Shown: positions 12,021 to 18,967 of the stretch, piece by piece
Numbering within the stretch: position 1 is the first letter of the stretch
Layout of the letters: each line of letters opens with the position of its first letter
IMG/VR virus record: IMGVR_UViG_3300011113_000580
Location: 1-20,086 of that record
From: a virus
Strand: one strand, 5' to 3'
Length of the DNA stretch: 20,086 nt
Notes under the pieces: model-generated
Databases searched by the model: none
Told to the model about the DNA's origin: nothing
Seen by the model: only the letters and a program-made list of their open reading frames with translations
Program-made: the position numbers and the translations under genes

Positions 12021-12946
12021 TGCCTCGTTTTTCACCAAAAGAATTATTTGAAAATTATAAAGAAGGTTTTCAAGGATGTCTTTGGGAACAACATATCTTT
12101 GATAGGCTTTTAGAAGAATCTAAATACGCATATTTTGGAGATGGGGCTAAAAGAATCCAAGGTAGCGGAAAAGGAAAACTATCAACACCATATAAGAGTG
12201 TGCTTAAGTTTGACAAAAGCTCTTACAATGAAAGACAAACCACAGGAGATTGTGTTAGTCATGCAACACGAAATGCTGTAGACGTTACTCGTGCTGTAGA
12301 AATTGATATAGAGGGAGATAAGGAGAGTTGGTTAGCAAGAGGTGCTACAGAAGCGATTTATGGTGCTAGGGGATGGGCTGGCCAAGGAATGAGTTGTTCA
12401 AGAGCAGCCGAGTTTGTTAGTAAAATAGGCGGGGTATTAGTTAGACAAAATTATAAAGGTGTTATAGATCTATCAAAATATAACGGTAGTCTTGGTGCTG
12501 GTTGGGGAGGCAGAGGTCTTCCAGATAAAGTAATCGACCTAGCCAATGACCACCAAATCAAAACAGTAAGTCTAGTTAGAACTATAGACGAAGCAAGAGA
12601 CGCTTTAGCCAATGGTTATGGTTTAGCAGTCTGCTCTAACTATGGATTTAGTAGTAAAAGAGATAGTAAGGGTTTTGCAAAAACTAGTGGCAGTTGGGCA
12701 CACGCTATGGCCTGGATAGCATGTGACGATACTGGAAAAGAGCCGTCGTTTTTAGTGCAGAATAGTTGGGGCAAATGGAATGATGGTGGTCATCCAGAAT
12801 GGGGTCCAATTCCAGATGGTTCGTTTTTAATTAATGCAGAAACCGCAGAAGGAATGTTATCTCAAAGCGGAGCATATGCTTTTAGTCAGTTTGACGGTTT
12901 TCCGGTGCAAAAACTTCCTTCATACGGATTTGAAGATTATCTATAA
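12020..12946 (+). CDS. Papain-like (C1) cysteine peptidase
   Basis: This 308-residue protein has the catalytic architecture of the papain family. Q73 with C78 sits in RQTTGDCVSHATRNAV (oxyanion glutamine five residues before the nucleophile). H228 is in GSWAHAMAWIA. N248 is in FLVQNSWGKWNDGG, matching the N-S-W-G papain motif. No signal peptide or classical inhibitory propeptide is seen; the first ~50 residues (ELFENYKEGFQGCLWEQHIF) are an acidic helical lead. Length suits a mature-size C1 enzyme with an extra N-terminal segment. I recall related proteins in uncharacterised phages. It lies in the middle of membrane and secreted proteins. A role in cleaving host envelope peptides, virion entry or host proteins is possible. 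It is coupled to the previous gene by TAATG. Confidence 0.85.
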   Translation: MPRFSPKELFENYKEGFQGCLWEQHIFDRLLEESKYAYFGDGAKRIQGSGKGKLSTPYKSVLKFDKSSYNERQTTGDCVSHATRNAVDVTRAVEIDIEGDKESWLARGATEAIYGARGWAGQGMSCSRAAEFVSKIGGVLVRQNYKGVIDLSKYNGSLGAGWGGRGLPDKVIDLANDHQIKTVSLVRTIDEARDALANGYGLAVCSNYGFSSKRDSKGFAKTSGSWAHAMAWIACDDTGKEPSFLVQNSWGKWNDGGHPEWGPIPDGSFLINAETAEGMLSQSGAYAFSQFDGFPVQKLPSYGFEDYL

Positions 12947-12970
12947 AATATCGGTGTATTTATATTAATA

Positions 12971-12977
12971 AGAGAGG
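12971..12977 (+). promoter_or_regulatory. Shine-Dalgarno AGAGAGG for the microprotein at 12986
   Basis: AGAGAGG lies 8 bases before ATG 12986 in a 39-base gap after the peptidase stop. It supports translation of the 55-residue frame that follows. The AT-rich sequence before it (TATTTATATTAATA) may hold a promoter, but no pair of elements is secure. Confidence 0.65.
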
Positions 12978-12985
12978 TTATTAAT

Positions 12986-13153
12986 ATGAGATTACTTGAT
13001 AAAATTGCTCTTAATAGATTAATTAGTTTAATACTAGGTTTTATACTAACTATAGTAAAACTTTGTTTACCAGAAAGCGGTGATCAAAACACTATAGATA
13101 AACCAAAAGAAAAAAAGCTTTTTCCAACCATTAGACGAAAAAAGAAACAGTAA
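12986..13153 (+). CDS. Short membrane protein, 55 residues
   Basis: A 55-codon frame begins at ATG 12986 behind a good ribosome site. It encodes MRLLDKIALNRLISLILG at the N-terminus. A hydrophobic helix (residues ~12-28, LISLILGFILTIVKLCL) follows, then an acidic turn and a strongly basic tail (KEKKLFPTIRRKKKQ). The basic tail suggests it stays cytoplasmic. It ends one base before the next start, which supports the gene being real. No family recognised. It resembles small phage membrane proteins of lysis or superinfection-exclusion type, without proof. Confidence 0.72.
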   Translation: MRLLDKIALNRLISLILGFILTIVKLCLPESGDQNTIDKPKEKKLFPTIRRKKKQ

Positions 13154-13154
13154 A

Positions 13155-13469
13155 ATGATTAAATTTACTAGTTGTGTTCTTGTGTGTTCATTAATATTAT
13201 TTTCTTCATATGGTTACAACGGTTCCACAACTGCTGTGGTAACTGTTGTTGGTGGAGTTATTAAAGCTAAACACTCAGAAAGTATTAAAAAATATAAAAG
13301 AAAAGATTGTCCTGTTTGTAAAGGTAAGGGCTGGTATATTAGTGGTGATGATATTCAAAAAGTACCCTGTGGATATTGCGAACCAGAAGAAAAACAAGAA
13401 TCTGAAATAACTCATCCGCCAATAATTATTAAAGGTGGTAATTGCAAAACTAAGGTAATGAAAAAATGA
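13155..13469 (+). CDS. Exported protein with CxxCxGxG zinc-finger-like motif
   Basis: This 104-residue protein has an N-terminal hydrophobic stretch (FTSCVLVCSLILFSSYGY) consistent with a signal peptide, with cleavage likely near residues 19-22. There is no clear lipobox. A second hydrophobic segment TTAVVTVVGGVI (25-36) could be a membrane segment. The central part holds C52-PVC55-KGKG and C72-GYC75, which is one repeat of the DnaJ-type CxxCxGxG zinc-binding motif with a paired CxxC. The tail is Pro/Lys-rich. A zinc-binding role is inferred from cysteine spacing. Being exported is unusual for this motif. It ends with a 4-base overlap to the next gene. Confidence 0.75.
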   Translation: MIKFTSCVLVCSLILFSSYGYNGSTTAVVTVVGGVIKAKHSESIKKYKRKDCPVCKGKGWYISGDDIQKVPCGYCEPEEKQESEITHPPIIIKGGNCKTKVMKK

Positions 13470-13855
13470 ATAACGAAGATTTAAAAGTTATTGCAGAAAA
13501 AATTATCGCTAAGGTTCCTAATAAAGAACCAGAAAAATTTGGTAGTATTATTATGATACTTATGGTTATAAGTATTATTTTAACATTAATTAGAGTTATT
13601 CAGGAGTGCAATAAAAAGAAAATATCCATCTTCAATAGAAAACAAAAATACGAATATTATGGGCAGCAAGTTAAAGATATTTCTATTAGAAGGTCGTGGT
13701 TTACAAAAATGATTGTAAAGAAATCCATTCGTAAAGAATTAGATAAAGAAGATTATAAATTATATGGCAATGACTTAGCAAACGCTATTTTAGACACAGG
13801 AGAAAATCTCAAGGAGGATGAAATTATTACTTTAGTGGAGGCAGCAAATGTTTAG
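13466..13855 (+). CDS. Single-pass membrane protein with cytoplasmic basic domain
   Basis: This 129-residue protein is coupled by ATGA. Residues ~27-44 form a transmembrane helix (SIIMILMVISIILTLIRV). The preceding ~25 residues (DLKVIAEKIIAKVPNK) are polar. The C-terminal part is basic near the membrane (NKKKISIFNRKQK), followed by a helical domain (SIRRSWFTKMIVKKSIRKEL, then acidic LDKEDYKL). Basic residues directly after the helix favour a cytoplasmic C-terminus. No known domain. It overlaps the next gene by 8 bases and belongs to the same membrane cluster. Confidence 0.72.
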   Translation: MNNEDLKVIAEKIIAKVPNKEPEKFGSIIMILMVISIILTLIRVIQECNKKKISIFNRKQKYEYYGQQVKDISIRRSWFTKMIVKKSIRKELDKEDYKLYGNDLANAILDTGENLKEDEIITLVEAANV

Positions 13856-14093
13856 TTTATTAGTGTGGTGTGTATATGGAATTTTTGTTGGTAGTATAGC
13901 AAAAACAATAGTTCCAGGGGATGAAAATTTCGGCTTTGTAAAAACAATAGTATTAGGGGTTGCTGGATCATACGCCGGAGGTATAATAACATATCTGCTG
14001 GGAATGAGTCCGCTACAAGCATCTGGATTATTCATGGGTGTTGTAGGAGCAGTTGTGGCATTGGTCCTATACAACAAATTATCAACAAAATAA
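13848..14093 (+). CDS. GlsB/YeaQ/YmgE-like (transglycosylase-associated) membrane protein
   Basis: This 81-residue protein has three hydrophobic segments, ~2-18, ~29-50 and ~56-77. They carry the Gly-rich pattern of the family: YGIFVGSIAKTIVPGD, then VLGVAGSYAGGIITYLLG and FMGVVGAVVALVLYN. The I-x-G-x-I-A-K-x-x-x-P-G-D signature and the Gly-x-x-G-G in helix 2 are as expected. Length matches the ~80-residue bacterial members. The biological role of the family is poorly known (stress-linked membrane proteins). Proteins of this shape have been compared with holins because of size. The ribosome site GTGGAGG (13835-13841) supports the start, and the deaminase gene follows 1 base after the stop. 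Confidence 0.8.
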   Translation: MFSLLVWCVYGIFVGSIAKTIVPGDENFGFVKTIVLGVAGSYAGGIITYLLGMSPLQASGLFMGVVGAVVALVLYNKLSTK

Positions 14094-14094
14094 A

Positions 14095-14571
14095 ATGCGT
14101 CCATCTTGGACAAACTATTTCTTAGGACTAGCTAAAGTAGTCTCTCAACGTAGTCACGATATTCAAACTCAACATGGTTGCGTAATTACTGATAGACAAA
14201 ACCGCATACTAGGAGTAGGATATAATGGATTTGCTCGTGGTTTGGATGATAAATTATTACCAAACACTAGGCCAGACAAATATCCATGGATGATACACTC
14301 AGAGCGTAATGCTCTTTCAAATTGTGTTGTGCGTCCTGAGAACGGAATAGCATATGTTACTGGACAATGCTGTAATGATTGCATAATGGCTTTATGGCAA
14401 GAGGGGGTTACAAAAGTCATTATGTCTGATGATCATGGTACACATTTATTTGATAGTGAAGCTCAAAAAAGATTTGATATATTTATAAAAATGACTGGCA
14501 TGGATATAGAATATATTCAACCAGATCTTTCATGGATTACAAAAATAAGCGGTGTATTAAATGATAATTAG
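14095..14571 (+). CDS. Deoxycytidylate deaminase-like zinc enzyme
   Basis: This 158-residue protein is in the cytidine/dCMP deaminase superfamily. The zinc site has H68-x-E70 (MIHSERNAL, with E70 as proton shuttle) and C93-x2-C96 in TGQCCNDCIMAL. The residue before C93 is Cys instead of the usual Pro. The N-terminus WTNYFLGLAKVVSQRSHD and GYNGFARGLDD are as in dCMP deaminases (G-Y-N-G). Likely converts dCMP to dUMP for dTTP synthesis; related cytosine-nucleotide substrates cannot be excluded. ATG 14095 is chosen because the in-frame ATG at 14053 lies inside the previous gene. It precedes the reductase and fits a nucleotide-supply module. Confidence 0.85.
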   Translation: MRPSWTNYFLGLAKVVSQRSHDIQTQHGCVITDRQNRILGVGYNGFARGLDDKLLPNTRPDKYPWMIHSERNALSNCVVRPENGIAYVTGQCCNDCIMALWQEGVTKVIMSDDHGTHLFDSEAQKRFDIFIKMTGMDIEYIQPDLSWITKISGVLNDN

Positions 14572-14695
14572 TTTTTATATATGTTTAATATTTTATTTAT
14601 ATTCTATAATTTTCACCACCGATCACAACTCAATAATGAATGCTTTTAGTTTTACTGTTGTGACAGGATTACTTGTTCTAATCAATAGGAGATGA
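14561..14695 (+). CDS. Membrane microprotein, 44 residues, between deaminase and reductase
   Basis: A 44-codon frame starts at ATG 14561, overlapping the deaminase stop by 11 bases, and ends at TGA 14693-14695, one base before the reductase ATG. It fills the otherwise empty 125-base gap exactly. The product has two hydrophobic stretches, residues ~2-18 (IISFYICLIFYLYSIIF) and ~29-42 (FSFTVVTGLLVLIN), joined by a polar turn TTDHNSIMN. The reductase ribosome site AGGAG (14687-14691) lies in its last codons, which suggests translational coupling. No ribosome site of its own is obvious. Function unknown. Confidence 0.5.
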   Translation: MIISFYICLIFYLYSIIFTTDHNSIMNAFSFTVVTGLLVLINRR

Positions 14696-14696
14696 G

Positions 14697-16889
14697 ATGT
14701 CTGCTCTTCAAGAATTACAAAATTATACATTTGTCAGTAAATATGCTCGTTGGCTAGAGGATAAGAACCGTCGTGAAACGTGGAAAGAGGCGGTTGAACG
14801 AGTAAAAAATATGATGCATACCAAGTATAGTGAATTTGGTATAGCAGATGATATTGATTGGGCTTATGATGTAATGTATAAAAAGCGTGTTCTTGGTAGC
14901 CAAAGAGCGTTACAGTTTGGTGGCGATCCTATTCTAAAACGACATGCTAAAATTTATAATTGTACTGCAAGTTATTGTGATAGATTAAGATTTTTTCAAG
15001 AATGTTTCTGGTTATTACTCTGTGGCAGTGGGACCGGATTTAGTGTGCAAAAACACCACGTTGCTAAACTACCATCATTAGAACACGAAGTAGAAGAAGG
15101 CAAAGGACGAGTACATTTAGTTGAAGATAGTATTGAAGGATGGGCTAATAGTCTTGGTATTCTATTAAGTAGTTATTTTAGCAAACCGGTTGAAGAATTT
15201 AAAGACTGGAAAAATACTCATGTTATTTTTGACTTTTCACAAATTCGTCCAAAAGGATCTTCGTTAGCCAGCGGTGTCGGCAAGGCTCCCGGATATGAAC
15301 CATTAGCAAATGGATTAGAAAAAATAAGAGCACTTTTAGATCGCTGCTTAACTAATGGCCAAAAAAAATTGCGTCCAATTGACGCTTATGATATTGTTAT
15401 GCACAGTAGTGATGCTGTGTTAAGCGGTGGTGTTAGACGTAGCGCATCATTGGCATTATTTAGTCCCAATGATGAAGAAATGGCCAAAGCCAAAACTGGC
15501 AATTGGTATATTGATAATCCACAACGAGCACGCAGCAATAATTCGGCACTCTTATTAAAGAGTGAAACAGAATTTCATGAATTTAAATCTTTGATGGAGA
15601 GTGTTAAAGAATTTGGTGAGCCAGGATTTATTTGGAGTGAATCAACAGAGATGATCTTTAATCCTTGTGTTGAAATTGGTATGTGGCCTGTTGATGAAGA
15701 AAGCGGCAAGAGTGGATGGCAAGGTTGCAATTTATCCACTATTAATTGCTCTAGCGTAACAGATGAGGAAGATTTTTATGAGAGATGCAGAGCAGCAGCT
15801 ATTATTGGAACTCTACAAGCTGGTTTCACTAAACTAGAATATCTTGGTGAAATTAGTCAAAAGATTTTTGAAAGAGAAGCATTGTTGGGAGTATCATTAA
15901 CTGGTACTATGGAAAAACATGAATTAGTATTGACCGAAAAGGTACTAACTAAGGGCGCTAAGATTGCTGTTGAAACAAATAAAGAACTATCAAAAAAGAT
16001 CAAAATTAATCAAGCAGCAAGAGTAACGTGTTTAAAGCCAGAAGGAACTAGCAGTAGTATGCTTGGAACCAGTTCTGGTATTCATCCACATCATGCCAAA
16101 CGCTATATACGCCATGTACAGGCAAATGTTTTAGAAGCACCATACCAGCACTTTAAGAAATTAAACCCACAAGCCTGCGAGAAGTCTTGCTGGTCAGCAA
16201 ACAATACTGATGAGGTTGTAAAGTTTCCAATTGAAGTGCCAGACGGAGCCAAATTAAAGAACCAACTTCCAGCAGTCGATATGCTTAAAGTTGTCAAAGA
16301 AACTCAAAAGAATTGGGTACATTCTGGAAAAAATAGATCCTTGTGTACCCAAGACTATTTGAGCCACAATGTTAGCAACACAGTTACTGTAAAACCAGAT
16401 GAATGGGATGATGTTACCAAATTTATTTATGATAATCGTAAATATTTTGCTGGTATTAGTCTTATTCCCCAAAGTGGAGACAAAGATTATACTCAAGCAC
16501 CATTCACAACTGTTTATACAAGCAGAGAAATTGTTAAAGAATATGGTGATGCAGCATTATGGTGTTCTGGTTTGATCGAATTAGGCTTAAATGCTTTTAA
16601 TAATAATTTGTGGGCCGCTTGTGATTATGTTAGTATGAATCAAGCAAAAGAGAATGATAGTCAGGATAAGTTATTATTTGTGACTAAAATGAAAAATTTT
16701 GCTGGTAAATATTTCAATAGTGACCTTAAACGTCTAACATATTGCATGAAAGATGTTTATAATTGGAAGATCTATTGTGATCTATTTAATAGTTTCAAGA
16801 AGGTTGATTATACGCAACTATCAGAGACTGAGGACAATACAGTAGGAATTGAAGAAATTAGTTGCGCCGGTGGTGCTTGTCTAATTTAA
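14697..16889 (+). CDS. nrdJ: Adenosylcobalamin-dependent (class II) ribonucleoside-triphosphate reductase
   Basis: This 730-residue enzyme reduces ribonucleoside triphosphates to deoxyribonucleotides using a radical generated from adenosylcobalamin. It has the monomeric RTPR layout (about 740 residues in lactobacilli). Visible features: RALQFGGDPILKRH; a Cys at 89 in IYNCTA, fit for one of the substrate-reducing pair; LLLCGSGTGFSVQ; N322-P-C324-V-E326 in FNPCVEIG, matching the catalytic Asn-Cys-Glu set; C344 in GWQGCNLSTIN, partner Cys; CLKPEGTSSS at 445; HPHHAKRYIRHVQ; and the C-terminal redox pair C723-AGGA-C728 followed by LI. Between E326 and C344 there is a small insertion relative to the Lactobacillus enzyme. 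The start is set by AGGAG. No thioredoxin-like partner is in the window. Confidence 0.95.
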   Translation: MSALQELQNYTFVSKYARWLEDKNRRETWKEAVERVKNMMHTKYSEFGIADDIDWAYDVMYKKRVLGSQRALQFGGDPILKRHAKIYNCTASYCDRLRFFQECFWLLLCGSGTGFSVQKHHVAKLPSLEHEVEEGKGRVHLVEDSIEGWANSLGILLSSYFSKPVEEFKDWKNTHVIFDFSQIRPKGSSLASGVGKAPGYEPLANGLEKIRALLDRCLTNGQKKLRPIDAYDIVMHSSDAVLSGGVRRSASLALFSPNDEEMAKAKTGNWYIDNPQRARSNNSALLLKSETEFHEFKSLMESVKEFGEPGFIWSESTEMIFNPCVEIGMWPVDEESGKSGWQGCNLSTINCSSVTDEEDFYERCRAAAIIGTLQAGFTKLEYLGEISQKIFEREALLGVSLTGTMEKHELVLTEKVLTKGAKIAVETNKELSKKIKINQAARVTCLKPEGTSSSMLGTSSGIHPHHAKRYIRHVQANVLEAPYQHFKKLNPQACEKSCWSANNTDEVVKFPIEVPDGAKLKNQLPAVDMLKVVKETQKNWVHSGKNRSLCTQDYLSHNVSNTVTVKPDEWDDVTKFIYDNRKYFAGISLIPQSGDKDYTQAPFTTVYTSREIVKEYGDAALWCSGLIELGLNAFNNNLWAACDYVSMNQAKENDSQDKLLFVTKMKNFAGKYFNSDLKRLTYCMKDVYNWKIYCDLFNSFKKVDYTQLSETEDNTVGIEEISCAGGACLI

Positions 16890-16904
16890 CAACTCCTATT
16901 GTAA

Positions 16905-17643
16905 AGGGTAAAACTTGAGAAAAAATTCTAAGAACTCTAAAAATAAATCTAAAGTTATTGATGCTACTCAAGAATTGGTTGTACATCAGCTTTATCGTAA
17001 TAGATTAAAGCCAAGAAGTGAAAATCAAAAAGAATATATTAGAACTATAGCAGAAAATACTATTACTTTTTGCCAAGGTTTGGCCGGTAGTGGTAAGACG
17101 CATATTGCCATAGGAATGGCTTTAGAATACTTATTAGAAAATAAAGTTAATAGAATTATTATTACAAGGCCGGTATTAGAGGCTGGTGAAAAAATTGGTT
17201 ATTTGCCCGGTACAGCAGAAGAGAAACTACATCCTTATTTATTACCTATTATTGATGAAATTAATTATTTTATTTCTCATGCTCAATACGCTAGTTTGAA
17301 ATTAAATAATAAGATAGAGGTTGTTCCACTAGGATTAATGAGAGGTCGTAATTTTCATAATTGTTTTATTGTGGCAGATGAGTGTCAAAATGCTTCGTAT
17401 GAGCAGTTAAAAATGCTATTGACAAGAGTTGGAACACAAAGTAAATTAGTATTGACAGGAGATATCGGCCAATCTGACTTAAGCAGACATTTACAGGGTG
17501 GCTTTATAGATTTAATAAATGCTTTAGACGGAGTAGAAGGTATTGGTAATTCTAAATTAGAATCATCAGATATTGTAAGAAACCCAATTATTGCTAAAAT
17601 TTTATCACGACTAGATTCTTACGAAAATGGAAACCAAAAATAA
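16905..17643 (+). promoter_or_regulatory. Shine-Dalgarno and TTG start of the PhoH gene
   Basis: AAAGGG at 16903-16908 stands 6 bases before TTG 16915. No ATG occurs in frame until after the Walker A motif, so the gene must use TTG (or a start further upstream). This is the only non-ATG start that I find convincing in the window. The coordinate range given covers the region whose translation it controls. Confidence 0.6.
16915..17643 (+). CDS. PhoH-like P-loop ATPase
   Basis: This 242-residue protein starts at TTG. Residues ~35-205 form the PhoH-type RecA-like core. Walker A is G55-LAGSGKT-62 in FCQGLAGSGKTHIA. The IIITRPVLEAGEKIGYLPG motif (81-99) is diagnostic of PhoH (T-R-P-x-x-x-x-G-E-x-x-G-x-L-P-G). 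Walker B is FIVADECQNASYEQLKM (151-167, D-E-C-Q-N in place of the usual D-E-A-Q-N). LVLTGDIGQSDL (178-189) is the following sensor-like motif. The basic N-terminus (RKNSKNSKNKSK) may bind nucleic acid. PhoH proteins are ATPases that are frequent in phages and probably act in RNA or phosphate-related metabolism. It overlaps the HNH gene by 17 bases. Confidence 0.9.
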   Translation: MRKNSKNSKNKSKVIDATQELVVHQLYRNRLKPRSENQKEYIRTIAENTITFCQGLAGSGKTHIAIGMALEYLLENKVNRIIITRPVLEAGEKIGYLPGTAEEKLHPYLLPIIDEINYFISHAQYASLKLNNKIEVVPLGLMRGRNFHNCFIVADECQNASYEQLKMLLTRVGTQSKLVLTGDIGQSDLSRHLQGGFIDLINALDGVEGIGNSKLESSDIVRNPIIAKILSRLDSYENGNQK

Positions 17644-18211
17644 ACAGTGTTTGTTATTAAATTCAGATTATTCTCCACTTTCTATTATATCATGGAAAAG
17701 GTCTTTAATATGGTTGGTTAAATATGAAGACAACCCAAGATATGGTATAGAAATTATTGATTTCTTTAAAAATGATTTTATTAATGGAACAAATAATAAA
17801 AAATATCCTATTCCAGCAGTAGCTAAAACCCAAAGATTTTTTAGAATAAATAATCAACCTATAACATTTTCTAGAAAAAATATATACATTAGAGATAATT
17901 ATACATGTCAATATTGTGGTAATTCTTTTGATATTAAAAATTTAACTTATGATCATGTTATTCCTAAAAGTAAATGGAAGAATTCAATATCTTCATTAAC
18001 ATCATGGACTAATATTGTTACAGCATGTGTTGATTGCAATAGAAAAAAGGGAAACAAAACCCCAGCACAAGCCAATATGCCCTTAAAAACATTTCCTTCT
18101 ATACCAACTAATAAACATATAAGATACTTGCCTGTTATCTCTCGTCTATCTAGTATAAAAGAGAACATTCCCCAAGAGTGGAAAATTTATTTACCAGAAT
18201 CATATTTCTAA
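17627..18211 (+). CDS. HNH endonuclease
   Basis: This 194-residue protein has a C-terminal HNH nuclease: C94-x2-C97 (NYTCQYCGNS), the catalytic D109-H110 in LTYDHVIPKSK, N129 in SWTNIVTACVDCNRKKGNKT, and C134-x2-C137. All expected zinc-knuckle and catalytic residues are present, so it is probably active. The N-terminal ~75 residues (QCLLLNSDYSPLSIISWKRS) match the lead found in many bacterial/phage HNH proteins of the McrA-like kind. It overlaps the PhoH gene and abuts the zinc-ribbon gene, so it sits inside the operon. It may be a free-standing homing-type nuclease or a phage DNA-processing enzyme. No intron is visible nearby. Confidence 0.88.
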   Translation: METKNKQCLLLNSDYSPLSIISWKRSLIWLVKYEDNPRYGIEIIDFFKNDFINGTNNKKYPIPAVAKTQRFFRINNQPITFSRKNIYIRDNYTCQYCGNSFDIKNLTYDHVIPKSKWKNSISSLTSWTNIVTACVDCNRKKGNKTPAQANMPLKTFPSIPTNKHIRYLPVISRLSSIKENIPQEWKIYLPESYF

Positions 18212-18600
18212 TGCCAACTTATTCATATTCATGCAATAATTGTAGTTCTAATTTTGAACTATTTTTTTATATTAAGGATTATATCGAACATCCAAGATGT
18301 GCGGTTTGTCAAAGCAAAAAGACTAATAGAGACTATAATAAAGATGCTCTGACACAGAGCGCTTCTGTAAGGAAATTGGATTGTGAACTTAAAACTATAG
18401 GTGATTTGGCCCAAAGAAATTCTGATAGAATGAGTGATGACGAGAAAGCCAGCTTATATTTAAAACACAACGCCTATAAACTAGAGGATAATCAAAAAGA
18501 ATTGCCCTCTGGAATGTCTAGGATGAAAAAACCTCCAAAACCAAAATGGCCTGGATCTAATAATCAACAAATAAAAAAGAGAAGAAAACCAAATGGATAA
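18211..18600 (+). CDS. FmdB-type zinc-ribbon protein
   Basis: This 129-residue protein begins at ATG 18211, overlapping the previous TAA by one base. The ATG at 18178 is inside the upstream gene and is rejected. The N-terminus MPTYSYSCNNC with C8-x2-C11 and C30-x2-C33 (RCAVCQSKK) forms the small FmdB/CxxC zinc-ribbon domain, with the typical Y-x-Y-x-C-x-x-C start. Residues ~60-90 hold a helix DLAQRNSDRMSDDEKAS, and the C-terminal 35 residues are Pro/Lys-rich and basic (KKPPKPKWPG, KKRRKPNG). Zinc binding is solid; the role, likely transcription-linked or nucleic-acid-binding, is not established. It overlaps the next gene by 8 bases. Confidence 0.85.
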   Translation: MPTYSYSCNNCSSNFELFFYIKDYIEHPRCAVCQSKKTNRDYNKDALTQSASVRKLDCELKTIGDLAQRNSDRMSDDEKASLYLKHNAYKLEDNQKELPSGMSRMKKPPKPKWPGSNNQQIKKRRKPNG

Positions 18601-18967
18601 TAATATATTTAAAATTAATAATAAAACAGATGATGTACTAGATTATGTATATTATACAACTCTTGGTGATCATGAAACGATTGACGATGACGGCAATCCC
18701 AGAATAGGAGATAAAGAAAACTGTCTTGCTTATATAAGACAAAACGATAAAGATAAACAATACTATATCAAAGTTGGTACATATGGTAAAATATATAATC
18801 CAATAGGATTATTCTCAGAGGGTAGATCTAAAAAATTCTTATCAAAAATTGGAAAGAACGAATATACATTTAGTAAGGTTAATCAAAAAGTTTTTGATAT
18901 GTATGTAAATTTTTTAAGAACAAAAAATATAGCATGGCTAAATAATGCAGAAAGGGAACTAGCATGA
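18593..18967 (+). CDS. Conserved hypothetical protein
   Basis: This 124-residue soluble protein starts inside the previous gene's last codons. The N-terminal acidic segment (HETIDDDGNPRIGDKENC) precedes a probable beta domain with YYIKVGTYGKIYNPIGLFSE. A C-terminal part KVNQKVFDMYVNFLRTKNIAWLNNAEREL is helical. The G-x-x-Y-N-P-x-G and F-x-F-L-x-T-K pattern looks like a phage-conserved family, but I have no function for it. Its place between zinc-ribbon and HTH genes upstream of a recombinase suggests a replication/recombination neighbourhood. It overlaps the next start by 4 bases. Confidence 0.75.
   Translation: MDNNIFKINNKTDDVLDYVYYTTLGDHETIDDDGNPRIGDKENCLAYIRQNDKDKQYYIKVGTYGKIYNPIGLFSEGRSKKFLSKIGKNEYTFSKVNQKVFDMYVNFLRTKNIAWLNNAERELA

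Noticed and set aside
13832-14113. 93-codon minus-strand frame opposite the GlsB-like gene.
   Set aside because: It mirrors the Gly/Val-rich codons of the + strand membrane gene; all other genes are on the + strand and no ribosome site is seen.
14572-14696. Possible regulatory leader or riboswitch (for example a cobalamin switch) before the B12-dependent reductase.
   Set aside because: The gap is explained by a 44-codon frame, is only 125 bases long and AT-rich, and lacks the conserved B12-box-like sequence and strong stems.
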